From assembly GCF_900176005.1 (NCBI RefSeq), contig NZ_LT838272.1, forward strand, positions 1 to 64,000: 64,000 nt of DNA, given 5' to 3'. The position numbers and the translations under genes are program-made. Shown here one piece after another: positions 18,700 through 27,760 of this stretch. Numbering within the stretch: the stretch's first letter is position 1; each line of letters begins with the position of its first letter. Origin of the DNA: Thermanaeromonas toyohensis ToBE (GTDB lineage: Bacteria > Bacillota > DSM-521 > Neomoorellales > Neomoorellaceae). The notes under the pieces were generated by a model. That model searched no databases and was not told where the DNA came from. It was given only the letters and a program-made list of their open reading frames with translations.

Positions 18700-18728
18700 T
18701 TGCCAGTCTTGCAAATATCTGTTATAAT
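18700..18728 (+). promoter_or_regulatory. Sigma-A promoter for the PIN/TRAM-ispDF unit
   Basis: TTGCCA (18700-18705), 17 bases, perfect TATAAT (18723-18728), 95 bases before the coding start. Confidence 0.75.
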
Positions 18729-18823
18729 CAAGACCGGACGAAGGGGCTGGTATAATGTGGTGGCCGGTGAGGAATAATCCAGGGGAAGGAGAACTTTATT
18801 AGCTTAAAGAAGGTGAGGATAAA

Positions 18824-19948
18824 ATGCTGTACATGTTACTTCGGGGTATAATATCCCTGATGGGGGGGGCCCTGGGGTTCGCCCTGGCTCAAACTGCTTT
18901 GAGGTGGTGGGTTACTGGACCCCCGGGAGCCAAGCAATCTCTGGTAGCCCTTGTTACCCTTCTGGCCGCCCTAGCCGGCTTCATCTTGTCCCGGTATCTG
19001 ATCGAGGCTACCTTGCAAATTGTACGCCGCCTGGAAAATAAGCTTCAGCGTCTTTCTGCTCAAGAAATAGTAAGCGGCGCCATGGGACTCATCCTTGGAC
19101 TTATCATCGCTAATTTGCTGGGGGCCTCTTTTATACACCTGCCTTGGATAGGCCCTTACATCCCCATGGCGGCGAGTATATTATTTGGCTATCTAGGCTG
19201 GAGCCTGGGAACTAAAAGGAGAGAGGAAATCTGGAGTTTGTTTTCCATTTTCCCTAAGCTAAGTTCTAAGGATAAGGCCAAAGGAGGGGCTTCCAGCCCA
19301 GGGGCCAAGATTCTAGATACGAGCGTTATAATCGATGGCCGTATCGCTGACATTATCCGTACGGGCTTTCTGGAAGGTACCATCATTGTTCCCAGCTTCG
19401 TACTAGAAGAACTTCGCCATATAGCTGATTCTTCAGATATACTTAAGCGGAACCGGGGCCGGCGGGGACTAGATATGTTAAATAAGATCCGGAAGGAGCT
19501 AGGCGTTAATGTAAAAATTTACGAAGAAGATTTTGAGGATATTACAGAGGTGGATACTAAACTTGTACGTTTGGCCCAGAAGCTTAAGGCTCCTATTTTA
19601 ACTAATGATTATAATCTAAACAAGGTAGCTGAGCTCCATGGTGTGAAGGTGCTAAATATTAATGAACTGGCCAACGCGGTAAAACCCATAGTACTACCTG
19701 GTGAGGAAATGACCGTGCAGGTTATAAAGGATGGGAAAGAAGCGGGCCAGGGGGTGGGTTACTTAGACGATGGTACCATGATAGTGGTGGAGAACGGGCG
19801 ACGCTTCATGGGCCAGTCCATAGCTGTACTGGTGACTAGTGTCTTGCAAACCTCGGCAGGCAGGATGATCTTTGCCCGGCCTAAGGTCCTCGAACGTAAG
19901 AACAACCACCAGCCCCTGGAGCGGGGAGAATATCAATGCCTTTCTTAA
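18824..19948 (+). CDS. PIN/TRAM domain membrane protein (YacL family)
   Basis: A 374-residue protein with about four N-terminal transmembrane segments (to residue about 130), then a PIN nuclease domain with acidic residues in [25 protein letters not shown] and [10 protein letters not shown], and a C-terminal TRAM domain ([18 protein letters not shown]). PIN domains are usually ribonucleases and TRAM binds RNA, so a membrane-tethered RNase is plausible but unproven. ATG at 18824 with AAGGTGAGG. It overlaps ispD by 13 bases, as in many Firmicutes. Confidence 0.93.
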   Translation: MLYMLLRGIISLMGGALGFALAQTALRWWVTGPPGAKQSLVALVTLLAALAGFILSRYLIEATLQIVRRLENKLQRLSAQEIVSGAMGLILGLIIANLLGASFIHLPWIGPYIPMAASILFGYLGWSLGTKRREEIWSLFSIFPKLSSKDKAKGGASSPGAKILDTSVIIDGRIADIIRTGFLEGTIIVPSFVLEELRHIADSSDILKRNRGRRGLDMLNKIRKELGVNVKIYEEDFEDITEVDTKLVRLAQKLKAPILTNDYNLNKVAELHGVKVLNINELANAVKPIVLPGEEMTVQVIKDGKEAGQGVGYLDDGTMIVVENGRRFMGQSIAVLVTSVLQTSAGRMIFARPKVLERKNNHQPLERGEYQCLS

Positions 19949-20637
19949 CCGCCCTGGTGGCGGCAGCAGGGCGGGGGCGGCGATTGGGTCTGGGGTATAA
20001 TAAGGTTTTTTTGCCCCTTAAAGGCCGTCCTCTTTTGAGCTATAGCCTGGAGGTCTTGGGAAGATCCCCTCTTGTACAGGCTGTTATAGTAGTCACCACC
20101 CCTGAAGATGTGGACAGGTGTTGGGCCATAATAGGTCCCCAGTATGCTAAAGGGATCCGGGTGGTGGAAGGGGGAAAAGAAAGGCAGGATTCCGTAGGCA
20201 AGGGACTAAAAGCCCTACCCCCGGAGACTGAATTTGTAGCTATCCACGATGCAGCCCGGCCCTTGCTTACGGAAGAGCTTTTAGCTAAGGTAGTGAAAGC
20301 AGCCTTGGAGACGGGGGCGGCTATAGCAGCTGTTCCCGTGCAGGATACCATCAAACGGTGCGGGGCAGCTGAGCTAGTAGAAAGGACAGTTAACCGGGAG
20401 GGCCTCTGGGCCGCTCAGACACCCCAGGTGTTCCGACGGGATTGGTTGGAAGAAGCCCATCGACGGGCTAGAGCGGAAGGATGGCGGGCTACCGATGATG
20501 CATCTTTAGTAGAAAGGTGCGGTTATCCAGTTAAGCTGGTACCTGGGGATTATGCTAATATTAAAATAACTACCCCTGTAGATCTAGTGCTGGCCACCGC
20601 CCTTTTGGAGGCCCGAGAGAAGATAAAAATAGAGTAG
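19936..20637 (+). CDS. ispD: 2-C-methyl-D-erythritol 4-phosphate cytidylyltransferase
   Basis: Third step of the MEP isoprenoid pathway: transfers CMP from CTP to methylerythritol 4-phosphate. The 233 residues have the nucleotide-binding [29 protein letters not shown] and the C-terminal [18 protein letters not shown] at 19936, inside the end of the upstream gene. The next pathway gene in the window, ispF, follows after a few bases. Confidence 0.97.
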   Translation: MPFLTALVAAAGRGRRLGLGYNKVFLPLKGRPLLSYSLEVLGRSPLVQAVIVVTTPEDVDRCWAIIGPQYAKGIRVVEGGKERQDSVGKGLKALPPETEFVAIHDAARPLLTEELLAKVVKAALETGAAIAAVPVQDTIKRCGAAELVERTVNREGLWAAQTPQVFRRDWLEEAHRRARAEGWRATDDASLVERCGYPVKLVPGDYANIKITTPVDLVLATALLEAREKIKIE

Positions 20638-20666
20638 GGGCCTTGGCCGGAAAGGTGAGGAACTTT

Positions 20667-21161
20667 ATGCGTATAGGTTTGGGCTTTGATGTACATCCTT
20701 TAGTGGAAGGCCGTGAACTCATCCTAGGGGGCATAAAAGTGCCTTATGAGCGGGGTTTGGATGGGCATTCGGATGCCGATGTTCTTCTTCACGCCTTGGT
20801 CGATGCTTTACTCGGGGCAGCGGCTCTGGGGGATATCGGTCAGTATTTCCCTCCCCAGGATCCCCAGTGGTTAGGGATTTCGAGCCTTGTTCTTCTTAAA
20901 GAGGTTTGGGATAAAGTTAGCCGGTTGGGTTACCGGGTGGGTAATGTGGATGCAGTATTAGTGGCCGAGCGCCCACGTCTTGCTCCTTATCTTCCCGCTA
21001 TGCGGGAAAATATTGCTCGGGTTTTGGAAGTTGGGCTGGAACAGGTGGGGTTAAAGGCTACTACTACAGAAGGGTTAGGCTTTACGGGACGGGGCGAGGG
21101 GATAGCTGCTTTTGTTACCGTCCTCCTCTTTCTTGACAAGGAGATCCCGCGCGATTTATAA
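20667..21161 (+). CDS. ispF: 2-C-methyl-D-erythritol 2,4-cyclodiphosphate synthase
   Basis: Fifth MEP-pathway step: cyclises CDP-methylerythritol 2-phosphate. The 164 residues show GLGFDVHPLVEG (metal ligands Asp and His), GLDGHSDADVLLHALVDALLGA, DIGQYFPP and KATTTEGLGFTGRGEGI. The ATG at 20667, preceded by AAAGGTGAGG, matches the family N terminus (MRIGLGFDVH); an in-frame TTG at 20643 is not needed. A consensus promoter for the next operon lies in its last codons. Confidence 0.97.
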   Translation: MRIGLGFDVHPLVEGRELILGGIKVPYERGLDGHSDADVLLHALVDALLGAAALGDIGQYFPPQDPQWLGISSLVLLKEVWDKVSRLGYRVGNVDAVLVAERPRLAPYLPAMRENIARVLEVGLEQVGLKATTTEGLGFTGRGEGIAAFVTVLLFLDKEIPRDL

Positions 21162-21162
21162 T
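21133..21162 (+). promoter_or_regulatory. Consensus promoter inside the end of ispF, for the Cys T-box operon
   Basis: TTGACA (21133-21138), 18-base spacer, TATAAT (21157-21162); both hexamers are perfect. The -10 overlaps the ispF stop codon. The T-box leader begins just downstream. Confidence 0.85.
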
Positions 21163-21169
21163 GGGCAAG

Positions 21170-21453
21170 GAAAAGGTTAAAAGGCAAGGAACGGGCAAAG
21201 TAGACGCCCCCGCCTCCTCCAGAGAGGGGTCGCCGTGGGCTGGAAGCGGCCTTAGGTAGGCAGGCGTTGAAGTGCGCCCGGGAGCTGGGTGGCCGAAAGG
21301 TTAGAAGCTTAGTAGGCTACCACGGGTTCGCCCCGTTAGAGGCGAAGGCGCTTTTCTTGCGCCAAAAGAGGGGGAAGGCAGATTTTAGGTTGCCTTCCAA
21401 GCAGGGTGGGACCGCGGAGGCCCTCCGCCCCTGAGGGGTGGAGGGCCTTATTT
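21170..21453 (+). ncRNA. T-box riboswitch, probable cysteine specificity
   Basis: The conserved antiterminator element GCAGGGTGGGACCGCGG is at 21401-21417. A strong terminator hairpin (GGCCCTCCGCCCC / GGGGTGGAGGGCC, 21419-21447, then TTATTT) overlaps it. In the upstream stem, GAAGTGCGCCC (about 21270-21280) contains TGC (21273-21275), a Cys codon in a typical specifier context. The genes below are cysE and cysS. Uncharged tRNA-Cys should stabilise the antiterminator and turn the operon on. Confidence 0.9.
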
Positions 21454-21493
21454 AGCTAGGATGTTTTTTAAGTAAATTTAGAGGGGTGGGGCT

Positions 21494-22210
21494 ATGTGGA
21501 GGCAAATTAAGCGGGATATCCAGGTGATTTTTGAACGGGATCCTGCAGCGCGTAGCGTGCTGGAGGTCATTTTATGCTATCCTGGATTCCATGCCATCCT
21601 CCTTCACCGTATAGCCCATTTTTTCTGGCGTAAAGGTTTTAAACTTTTGGCCCGGCTCATCTCCCAATTTAACCGTTTCTTAACAGGGATTGAGATCCAT
21701 CCTGGTGCCCGTATAGGGAAAGGGCTGTTTATCGATCATGGTATGGGTGTGGTCATAGGGGAGACGGCTGAGATAGGGGATAATGTTACCCTCTATCAAG
21801 GGGTAACCCTGGGGGGGACAGGTAAGGAGAAGGGCAAGCGCCATCCCACTATTGGCAATAATGTGGTCATAGGAGCTGGAGCCAAGGTATTGGGCAATAT
21901 TTGCATTGGGGATAACGTAAAAATAGGTGCGGGTTCGGTGGTGCTGCGGGACGTGCCTGCCAATTGTACTGTGGTGGGGGTCCCGGGTAAAATTGTGGTC
22001 CGCGATGGCCGCAATATTGCGGATGCTCAAGTTTCGGAGATCGATCTTCGCCACGAGGACTTGCCGGACCCCGTGGCGGAGATGCTCCTTTGCTTGCAGC
22101 GCCAGATACAACGCTTGGAACGCCGGATAGAGGAACTGGAGGGTAAAAGCCTTGAGCTTACATCTTTACAACACGCTGACGGGCTGCAAGGAAAAGTTCG
22201 TACCTCGTGA
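21494..22210 (+). CDS. cysE: Serine O-acetyltransferase
   Basis: First step of cysteine synthesis: acetyl-CoA plus L-serine to O-acetylserine. The 238-residue protein has a short SATase helical N terminus and a left-handed beta-helix of hexapeptide repeats with [38 protein letters not shown] and [12 protein letters not shown] at 21494 after AGGGGTGGG. Controlled by the Cys T-box, and its 3' end overlaps cysS by 59 bases, so synthesis and charging of cysteine are made together. Confidence 0.96.
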   Translation: MWRQIKRDIQVIFERDPAARSVLEVILCYPGFHAILLHRIAHFFWRKGFKLLARLISQFNRFLTGIEIHPGARIGKGLFIDHGMGVVIGETAEIGDNVTLYQGVTLGGTGKEKGKRHPTIGNNVVIGAGAKVLGNICIGDNVKIGAGSVVLRDVPANCTVVGVPGKIVVRDGRNIADAQVSEIDLRHEDLPDPVAEMLLCLQRQIQRLERRIEELEGKSLELTSLQHADGLQGKVRTS

Positions 22211-23621
22211 ACCTGGCCGGGTAACCATGTACGTGTGCGGTCCCACTACTTATAACTATATCCACCTGGGTAATGCCCGGCCTTTGGTGGTTTTTGATAC
22301 TTTGCGCCGGTATTTAGAATACAAGGGTTACCGGGTATTTTATATTCAAAATTTCACCGATATTGATGATAAAATTATTAAGCGAGCCCAGGAAGAAGGG
22401 CGCACCGCGAATGAGGTGGCCGCCCAGTATATTGAGGAATATTTTAAGGACGCTGATGCCTTAAACGTCCGGCGGGCTGATTTTTATCCCCGGGTGACTG
22501 ACCATATCAAGGATATTATAGCGGCGGTGGAGGGTCTGTTGCGCTCAGGGTACGCTTACAATATAGAGGGGGATATCTACTTTGCGGTGGAAAAGTTCCC
22601 AGGTTACGGGAAATTATCCCACCGCCGGCCTGAAGAAATGCTGGCTGGTGCCCGGGTGGAGGTGGATACACGCAAAAAAAATGCCCTAGACTTTGCCTTG
22701 TGGAAAAAGAGCCGGCCAGGGGAACCAGCCTGGGAGAGCCCTTGGGGGCTGGGAAGGCCCGGTTGGCATATTGAGTGTTCTACCATGGCCCTTAAATACT
22801 TGGGCCCTAATTTCGATATTCATGGGGGAGGAGCGGATCTCATCTTTCCCCACCACGAAAATGAGATAGCCCAGGCTGAGGCCTGGACAGGGCAGCCGCT
22901 AGCTCGTTTTTGGCTGCATAATGGATTTATCACGGTAAATCAGGAGAAGATGTCCAAGTCCCGGGGTAACTTCTTCCTTGTGCGGGAAATACTTGCCCGC
23001 TTTTCTCCCCAAGCGGTGCGCTTGTATCTTCTTAGTACCCATTACCGCAGCCCTTTAGATTTTGCCGATGAGTACCTGGAAGAGGCCGAAAGGAGCTTTG
23101 AGCGTTTAGCTAATGCCCGGATAGCCTTAACTCAAGCTTTAGAACGCATCAAGAAGGAGGAAGAAGCTTATAGGGAGGCTGTTGCTAGGGAGGAAGACCC
23201 TAAAGCCGTAAGGTTAAAAATACGTGTGCAGGAACTGCGAGATCAATTTGAGGAAGCTTTAGATGATGATTTTAATACCGCCCAAGGTATGGCTATATTG
23301 TATGAACTAGTACGGGAGATCAATAGCTATTTGCATAAAGGCGAGCTAGGCCCTGGGGCGGGTGAGGCTTTGAAGTTGGCTTCTTTTGCCTTAGAGGAAT
23401 TGGGAGAGGGGGTTTTGGGCCTTTTTGGTCCTGCCAAATTAAGTGCTGATGACCGTTTAGTACAAGGTCTGATAGAATTGATAATAGAGCTACGGCAAGA
23501 AGCTCGGCAGAAGAAAGACTGGGTTACGGCTGATTACCTGCGGGAGCGCTTAAAGGCCTTAGGGATTATGGTAGAAGATACCCCCCATGGCCCGCGCTGG
23601 AAGATAAAGCGGTCTAATTAA
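22152..23621 (+). CDS. cysS: Cysteinyl-tRNA synthetase
   Basis: Charges tRNA-Cys. The 489 residues carry the HIGH-type motif YIHLGNARP, the KMSKS loop (EKMSKSRGN), zinc ligands (Cys in [30 protein letters not shown]) and the DALR anticodon-binding domain. The TTG at 22152 has GGAGGG 8 bases upstream and gives the normal N terminus ([11 protein letters not shown]), so the start lies inside cysE with a real 59-base overlap in another frame. Confidence 0.96.
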   Translation: MSLHLYNTLTGCKEKFVPREPGRVTMYVCGPTTYNYIHLGNARPLVVFDTLRRYLEYKGYRVFYIQNFTDIDDKIIKRAQEEGRTANEVAAQYIEEYFKDADALNVRRADFYPRVTDHIKDIIAAVEGLLRSGYAYNIEGDIYFAVEKFPGYGKLSHRRPEEMLAGARVEVDTRKKNALDFALWKKSRPGEPAWESPWGLGRPGWHIECSTMALKYLGPNFDIHGGGADLIFPHHENEIAQAEAWTGQPLARFWLHNGFITVNQEKMSKSRGNFFLVREILARFSPQAVRLYLLSTHYRSPLDFADEYLEEAERSFERLANARIALTQALERIKKEEEAYREAVAREEDPKAVRLKIRVQELRDQFEEALDDDFNTAQGMAILYELVREINSYLHKGELGPGAGEALKLASFALEELGEGVLGLFGPAKLSADDRLVQGLIELIIELRQEARQKKDWVTADYLRERLKALGIMVEDTPHGPRWKIKRSN

Positions 23622-23646
23622 TTTTGAAGTAAGGAGAGAAAGCAGG

Positions 23647-24339
23647 TTGCGGGTGGAACTTATAGCTTATACCCCTGAGCCGGAAAAAATAGTAGCTGCT
23701 GCTGCACGTATTTGTTATTCCCAGCGGGGGGCAGCTGAAATCTTGGAAAACATGGAAGATAAAGAGGTGGATAGGCTCATCAAGCTCCTTTTATCTTGCG
23801 GCCATGAGTCCCCGGTGGAACACGTTACCTTTACCTTCGCTATAGAAGGGGTAAGCCGCGCTTTATCTCACCAACTTGTCCGGCATCGTATAGCCTCTTA
23901 TTCCCAGCGTTCCCAGCGTTATGTTTCTGAGGAAAATTTTCCATACATCGTGCCGCCCAGCATAAATGGGGAACCGGAGGCCTTAGAGATCTTTGAAAAT
24001 TGCTTATCCCAGATAAGGGAAGCTTATGCCCGCCTGACAAAGCTTGTTCCCCGGGAAGATGCCCGTTATATTTTGCCCCAGGCGTGCGAGACCAAGCTCA
24101 TATGCACTTTTAACGCCCGTAGCTTATTTAATTTTTTCCGCTTACGCTGCTGTTCCCGGGCCCAATGGGAGATACGGGCGCTGGCCCTTAAAATGAGGGA
24201 GGTTGTGCGGCAGGTGGCTCCTCGGCTATTCGCCAAGGCTGGACCCAATTGCGAAGTTTTAGGGATATGTTATGAAGGCCCCTTTAGCTGCGGCCGGGCT
24301 CCGGTAGTTAAGTCTAGGGGAGAAATAGAAGAAGAATAA
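23647..24339 (+). CDS. thyX: Flavin-dependent thymidylate synthase
   Basis: Makes dTMP from dUMP using methylenetetrahydrofolate and reduced FAD. The 230 residues contain the ThyX motif RHRIASYSQRSQRY (RHRxxSxxxxSxR type), GHESPVEHVTF and the C-terminal LRCCSRAQWEIRALA. TTG start at 23647. In many clostridia a Mini-III RNase gene sits between cysS and thyX; it is absent here. Confidence 0.95.
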   Translation: MRVELIAYTPEPEKIVAAAARICYSQRGAAEILENMEDKEVDRLIKLLLSCGHESPVEHVTFTFAIEGVSRALSHQLVRHRIASYSQRSQRYVSEENFPYIVPPSINGEPEALEIFENCLSQIREAYARLTKLVPREDARYILPQACETKLICTFNARSLFNFFRLRCCSRAQWEIRALALKMREVVRQVAPRLFAKAGPNCEVLGICYEGPFSCGRAPVVKSRGEIEEE

Positions 24340-24489
24340 GAAAGCCAAGAAACGGGGTTTGGCCAAAAGGGATATCCAAGGGAAAAGTTTGGCAGTCGGC
24401 AGAAGGGGCAGGAGAAAAAAGGTTGGCTGCGAGGGATCTTTAAGGAAAGGGGATGCTCCAGACAAAAGGGAAGCAGGAGATGAAATTTT

Positions 24490-25260
24490 ATGGAAGAACT
24501 GCTGGCTGGCCGTCAGGCGGTGCGGGAGGCGCTTAAGGCCGGGCGTCCCCTGCACAAGATCCTAATAGCTGAAGGCACCAAGGGTGCCCTCCTTAACGAG
24601 ATTCAGTTCCTAGCCAAGGAGCGAGGGGTACCTGTTTTAAAGGTAGAACGCAAGGCACTGGATAGGTTGTCCAGAACCGCCCCCCATCAGGGAGTAGTAG
24701 CCCTGGCCGCTGCTAAGGAATATGCTGAACTAGAGGATCTGATAAAGGCAACCCAAGCCCAAGAGGAGCCTGCCTTTTTAGTTATGCTAGATGGGGTAGA
24801 GGACCCTCAAAACCTGGGGGCTATCTTGCGCTTAGCTGACGCCTGTGGGGTACAAGGGGTGATAATTCCACGCCGACGTAGCGCTGGACTCTCCGCTGCC
24901 GTGGCCCGTGCTTCGGCTGGGGCCCTTGAGTATGTTCCTGTGGCCCGGGTAACTAATCTTCATCAGGCTGTGGATACCTTAAGGGAGGCTGGTATGTGGA
25001 TTATAGGCGCGGAGGGGGATGGAGAAACCCTGGCCTTTGAGGCTGACTTTACAGTACCCTTGGTCCTGATCTTGGGGGGTGAAGGTAAGGGGCTTTCTCC
25101 TTTATTAAGGAAGCATTGTGATCTAGTAGTGCGGCTTCCCTTATTAGGCCATGTAACTTCCCTTAATGTAGCGGCAGCTGCTGCGGCCCTCTTTTACGAG
25201 GTGGTTCGCCAGCGAAAATTTCCATCTGGCCGGGAAGAGGAGCTGGGCAAGGAAAACTAA
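24490..25260 (+). CDS. rlmB: 23S rRNA (guanosine-2'-O-)-methyltransferase RlmB-like
   Basis: SpoU-family methyltransferase expected to methylate the ribose of a 23S rRNA guanosine (G2251 in E. coli). An N-terminal substrate-binding domain (about 1-80) is followed by the knotted SPOUT domain with VMLDGVEDPQNLGAILRLAD, ILGGEGKGLSPLL and LPLLGHVTSLNVAAAAA. 256 residues is normal. ATG at 24490 after a weak A-rich site. The preceding 150 bases hold no supported gene. Confidence 0.93.
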   Translation: MEELLAGRQAVREALKAGRPLHKILIAEGTKGALLNEIQFLAKERGVPVLKVERKALDRLSRTAPHQGVVALAAAKEYAELEDLIKATQAQEEPAFLVMLDGVEDPQNLGAILRLADACGVQGVIIPRRRSAGLSAAVARASAGALEYVPVARVTNLHQAVDTLREAGMWIIGAEGDGETLAFEADFTVPLVLILGGEGKGLSPLLRKHCDLVVRLPLLGHVTSLNVAAAAAALFYEVVRQRKFPSGREEELGKEN

Positions 25261-25297
25261 AAAGTGTAAGTTACAAGAGAAGGAAATTTTTCGAGTC

Positions 25298-25326
25298 TTG
25301 CTCGAGAGCTTGATTTCCGGTATAAT
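25298..25326 (+). promoter_or_regulatory. Sigma-A promoter for sigH
   Basis: TTGCTC (25298-25303), 17 bases, perfect TATAAT (25321-25326). A leader of about 105 bases precedes sigH. Confidence 0.7.
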
Positions 25327-25439
25327 TAATGGTGTCGTTGGACAAGGTAAAAAGCCTCCCGAAAGATAGAGAATAGAGAGATATAGAGAAATACCCAAGA
25401 GAAATATGAGTACGGAGAAACCGGGGCGGAGGCGATGTC

Positions 25440-26084
25440 ATGAGCGTTGATATCCAGCGCGAGGCCTTCCAAACCTACGAGGTCATGGGGGACGAGGAAG
25501 TTGTCACGCTGGCCCAAGGGGGGGACGATGTAGCCCAAGAATATTTGATAAATAAATACCGAAATTTTGTGCGGGCTAAAGCGCGGTCCTACTTTCTAGT
25601 GGGGGCCGACCGGGAAGATATCATCCAGGAAGGCATGATCGGCCTCTACAAAGCCATCCGGGATTTCCGTGGAGACAAACTCTCTTCCTTTCGTGCCTTT
25701 GCTGAATTGTGTATAACCCGGCAGATTATCACCGCCATCAAAACAGCCACCCGTCAAAAGCACATCCCTCTTAATTCCTATGTGTCCCTAAACAAGCCCG
25801 TATATGATGAGGATTCGGACCGTACCCTTTTGGATGTTATTTCCGGTTCTAGCATTGCAGATCCCGAAGAACTGATTATTAGCCGAGAAGAGTTTGACAA
25901 CATAGAGGAAAAAATGGGAGAGATTTTAAGCTCGCTGGAATGGCAGGTTTTGATGTCCTATTTAGAGGGGAAGTCCTACCAGGAGATAGCTTTAGATTTA
26001 AAAAGACACGTTAAGTCCATAGATAACGCTCTGCAGAGGGTAAAACGCAAGCTGGAGCGCTATTTAGAAAAAAGGGATGGATAG
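25440..26084 (+). CDS. sigH: RNA polymerase sigma factor SigH (sporulation, stationary phase)
   Basis: Sigma-70 family factor directing early sporulation and transition-phase genes. The 214 residues show region 2 (AQEYLINKYRNFVRAKARSYF, GADREDIIQEGMIGLYKAIRDF) and region 4 (SYLEGKSYQEIALDL, HVKSIDNALQRVKRKL). These match SigH rather than housekeeping factors, as does its place after rlmB and before tRNAs and secE-type genes in Firmicutes. It supports a spore-forming host. ATG at 25440 with GGCGGAGG. Confidence 0.95.
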   Translation: MSVDIQREAFQTYEVMGDEEVVTLAQGGDDVAQEYLINKYRNFVRAKARSYFLVGADREDIIQEGMIGLYKAIRDFRGDKLSSFRAFAELCITRQIITAIKTATRQKHIPLNSYVSLNKPVYDEDSDRTLLDVISGSSIADPEELIISREEFDNIEEKMGEILSSLEWQVLMSYLEGKSYQEIALDLKRHVKSIDNALQRVKRKLERYLEKRDG

Positions 26085-26177
26085 GGGAAGAGGCAAAGCT
26101 TCCAAAGTACAGCAGTAGAGCGAAGGGGTAAGGCTTTGTTTAGAGGCAAGAGAAAAAATGGAAGTTCTTTAAGTCCC

Positions 26178-26206
26178 TTGACGAAGGGCTAGCGAGTTGC
26201 TATAAT
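26178..26206 (+). promoter_or_regulatory. Promoter of the tRNA-Tyr/fMet/Thr cluster
   Basis: TTGACG (26178-26183), 17 bases, perfect TATAAT (26201-26206), 30 bases before tRNA-Tyr. Confidence 0.8.
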
Positions 26207-26235
26207 GAGTCTTGCGCTTGGCAAGAAATATTTAA

Positions 26236-26321
26236 GGAGGGGTACCCAAGCTGGCCAAAGGGGGCAGACTGTAAATCTGCTGGCGATGCCTTCGCTGGTT
26301 CGAATCCAGCCCCCTCCACCA
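26236..26321 (+). tRNA. tRNA-Tyr (anticodon GTA)
   Basis: 86 nt with encoded CCA. Acceptor GGAGGGG/CCCCTCC, anticodon loop CTGTAAA with GTA, a long class II variable arm, and T arm CTGG-TTCGAAT-CCAG. Confidence 0.96.
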
Positions 26322-26368
26322 AGAGAGCAAACAAATAAGGAAAGAAAAGATAAAGACCAAGTTTTCGT

Positions 26369-26444
<76 letters not shown>

Positions 26445-26445
26445 T

Positions 26446-26521
26446 GCCCATATAGCTCAGTGGGTAGAGCGTCGCCTTGGTAAGGCGGAGGTCACCGGTT
26501 CAATCCCGGTTATGGGCTCCA
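26446..26521 (+). tRNA. tRNA-Thr (anticodon GGT)
   Basis: 76 nt with CCA. Acceptor GCCCATA/TATGGGC, anticodon loop TTGGTAA with GGT, T arm ACCGG-TTCAATC-CCGGT. It starts one base after the initiator tRNA. Confidence 0.95.
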
Positions 26522-26578
26522 AAGTTGGCCCCGGGGAAGTCCCCGGGGTTTAATCTTTTAAAACGAGGTGAAGGGCAA

Positions 26579-27661
26579 TTGGCCTTAACTTGCGGAATAA
26601 TTGGTCTACCCTTGGTGGGGAAGACCACCCTGTTTAACCTCCTTACCTGGTCCCAGGTGGATACTTCTACCTTTGTGGGCAAGACTAAGACCAACGTTCG
26701 GACGGCCCCCATCCCCGATCCACGGCTCGATTTTTTGGCTTCCCTTTACCGGCCTCGTAAAGTAACCCCAGCTACACTGGAGGTCATCGATGTTCCAGGA
26801 TTTACGCCAGGTGCCGGTGCGGCTTTTTTGGCGGCAGTACGGGAGGTGGATGCCCTAATCCATGTAGTGCGGGCTTTCCGGCGGGAGGATATTCCTCATG
26901 TAGCGGGGGAAGTTAACCCAGCCCGGGATTTGGATACTGTTAATACGGAGCTTATCCTGGCTGATCTTGAGCTTGTGGAAACTAGGCTTGAACGGATAGC
27001 GACCAGTAAGAAAATTAAGGGGGAACTTCTGGCCGAGCAGAAAGCCTTGGAACGCTGTAAGTTCGCCTTGGAGGAAGAGCGGCCCTTAGTAGAAGCTGGT
27101 TTGACTAGGGAAGAATGGCAGGCTTTGCGGCACATTGAATTTTTGACTACTAAGCCCATGATCATTGTGGTCAATATTGATGAAGACCAGCTCAAGAAAG
27201 GGGATTATGAGGGTCGGGCGGGGGTAGAAGCCTATACTTCGGCCCGGGGACTCCCTGTTTTAACCTTGTGCGCTGAGCTAGAGGCGGAGATAGCGGAGCT
27301 AGATCCTACTGACCGGGAAGCGTTTTTAAAGGAGATGGGCATAGAAGAGCCCGGTATTCATCGTTTAGCCCGGGCTATATACCGGCGGCTAGGGCTTATT
27401 TCGTTCTTGACTGTCGGTGAGGAGGAAGTAAAGGCCTGGACCATCCGGGAGGGGACCCGGGCCAAAGAGGCAGCCGGGAAAGTCCACTCTGATATGGAAA
27501 GGGGTTTCATCCGGGCCGAAGTAGTGAAGTTTGAGGATCTTTTGGCCTGCGGCACTATGGCCAAAGCGAGGGAAAAGGGTTTGGTTCGCCTGGAAGGGAA
27601 AGATTATGTGGTGGCCGATGGCGATATAATTAACTTCCGGTTTAATGTGCATAAGCAATAG
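26579..27661 (+). CDS. ychF: YchF/Obg-family P-loop ATPase
   Basis: A 360-residue TRAFAC-class nucleotidase of the YchF/OLA1 type, which binds ATP and interacts with ribosomes. The P-loop is GLPLVGKTTLFN (about 9-20) where YchF usually has NVGKS; G3 is DVPGF; the YchF-type specificity motif NxxE appears as VNIDE. The C-terminal TGS domain ends GDIINFRFNVHK. TTG at 26579 with GAGGTG upstream is preferred: earlier in-frame codons run back into tRNA-Thr. The P-loop variant suggests a divergent subfamily. Confidence 0.88.
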   Translation: MALTCGIIGLPLVGKTTLFNLLTWSQVDTSTFVGKTKTNVRTAPIPDPRLDFLASLYRPRKVTPATLEVIDVPGFTPGAGAAFLAAVREVDALIHVVRAFRREDIPHVAGEVNPARDLDTVNTELILADLELVETRLERIATSKKIKGELLAEQKALERCKFALEEERPLVEAGLTREEWQALRHIEFLTTKPMIIVVNIDEDQLKKGDYEGRAGVEAYTSARGLPVLTLCAELEAEIAELDPTDREAFLKEMGIEEPGIHRLARAIYRRLGLISFLTVGEEEVKAWTIREGTRAKEAAGKVHSDMERGFIRAEVVKFEDLLACGTMAKAREKGLVRLEGKDYVVADGDIINFRFNVHKQ

Positions 27662-27760
27662 CAAACTTAAAACAATAGAGGGGCTAAGGAGGGTCTGGTC
27701 TTAAAGGAAAGGATGTGGGTAAGGTTTCCGTAGAGGCTTGTACCAAGGAGGAAGGTTTGG

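Noticed and set aside
18681-18823. Expected disA gene between radA and the PIN/TRAM gene
   Set aside because: The 143-base gap contains only a promoter and leader; no disA fragment is visible. Likewise no Mini-III RNase lies between cysS and thyX.
24359-24565. 68-codon frame between thyX and rlmB
   Set aside because: Low-complexity basic sequence that overlaps the start of rlmB; no similarity or good start context.
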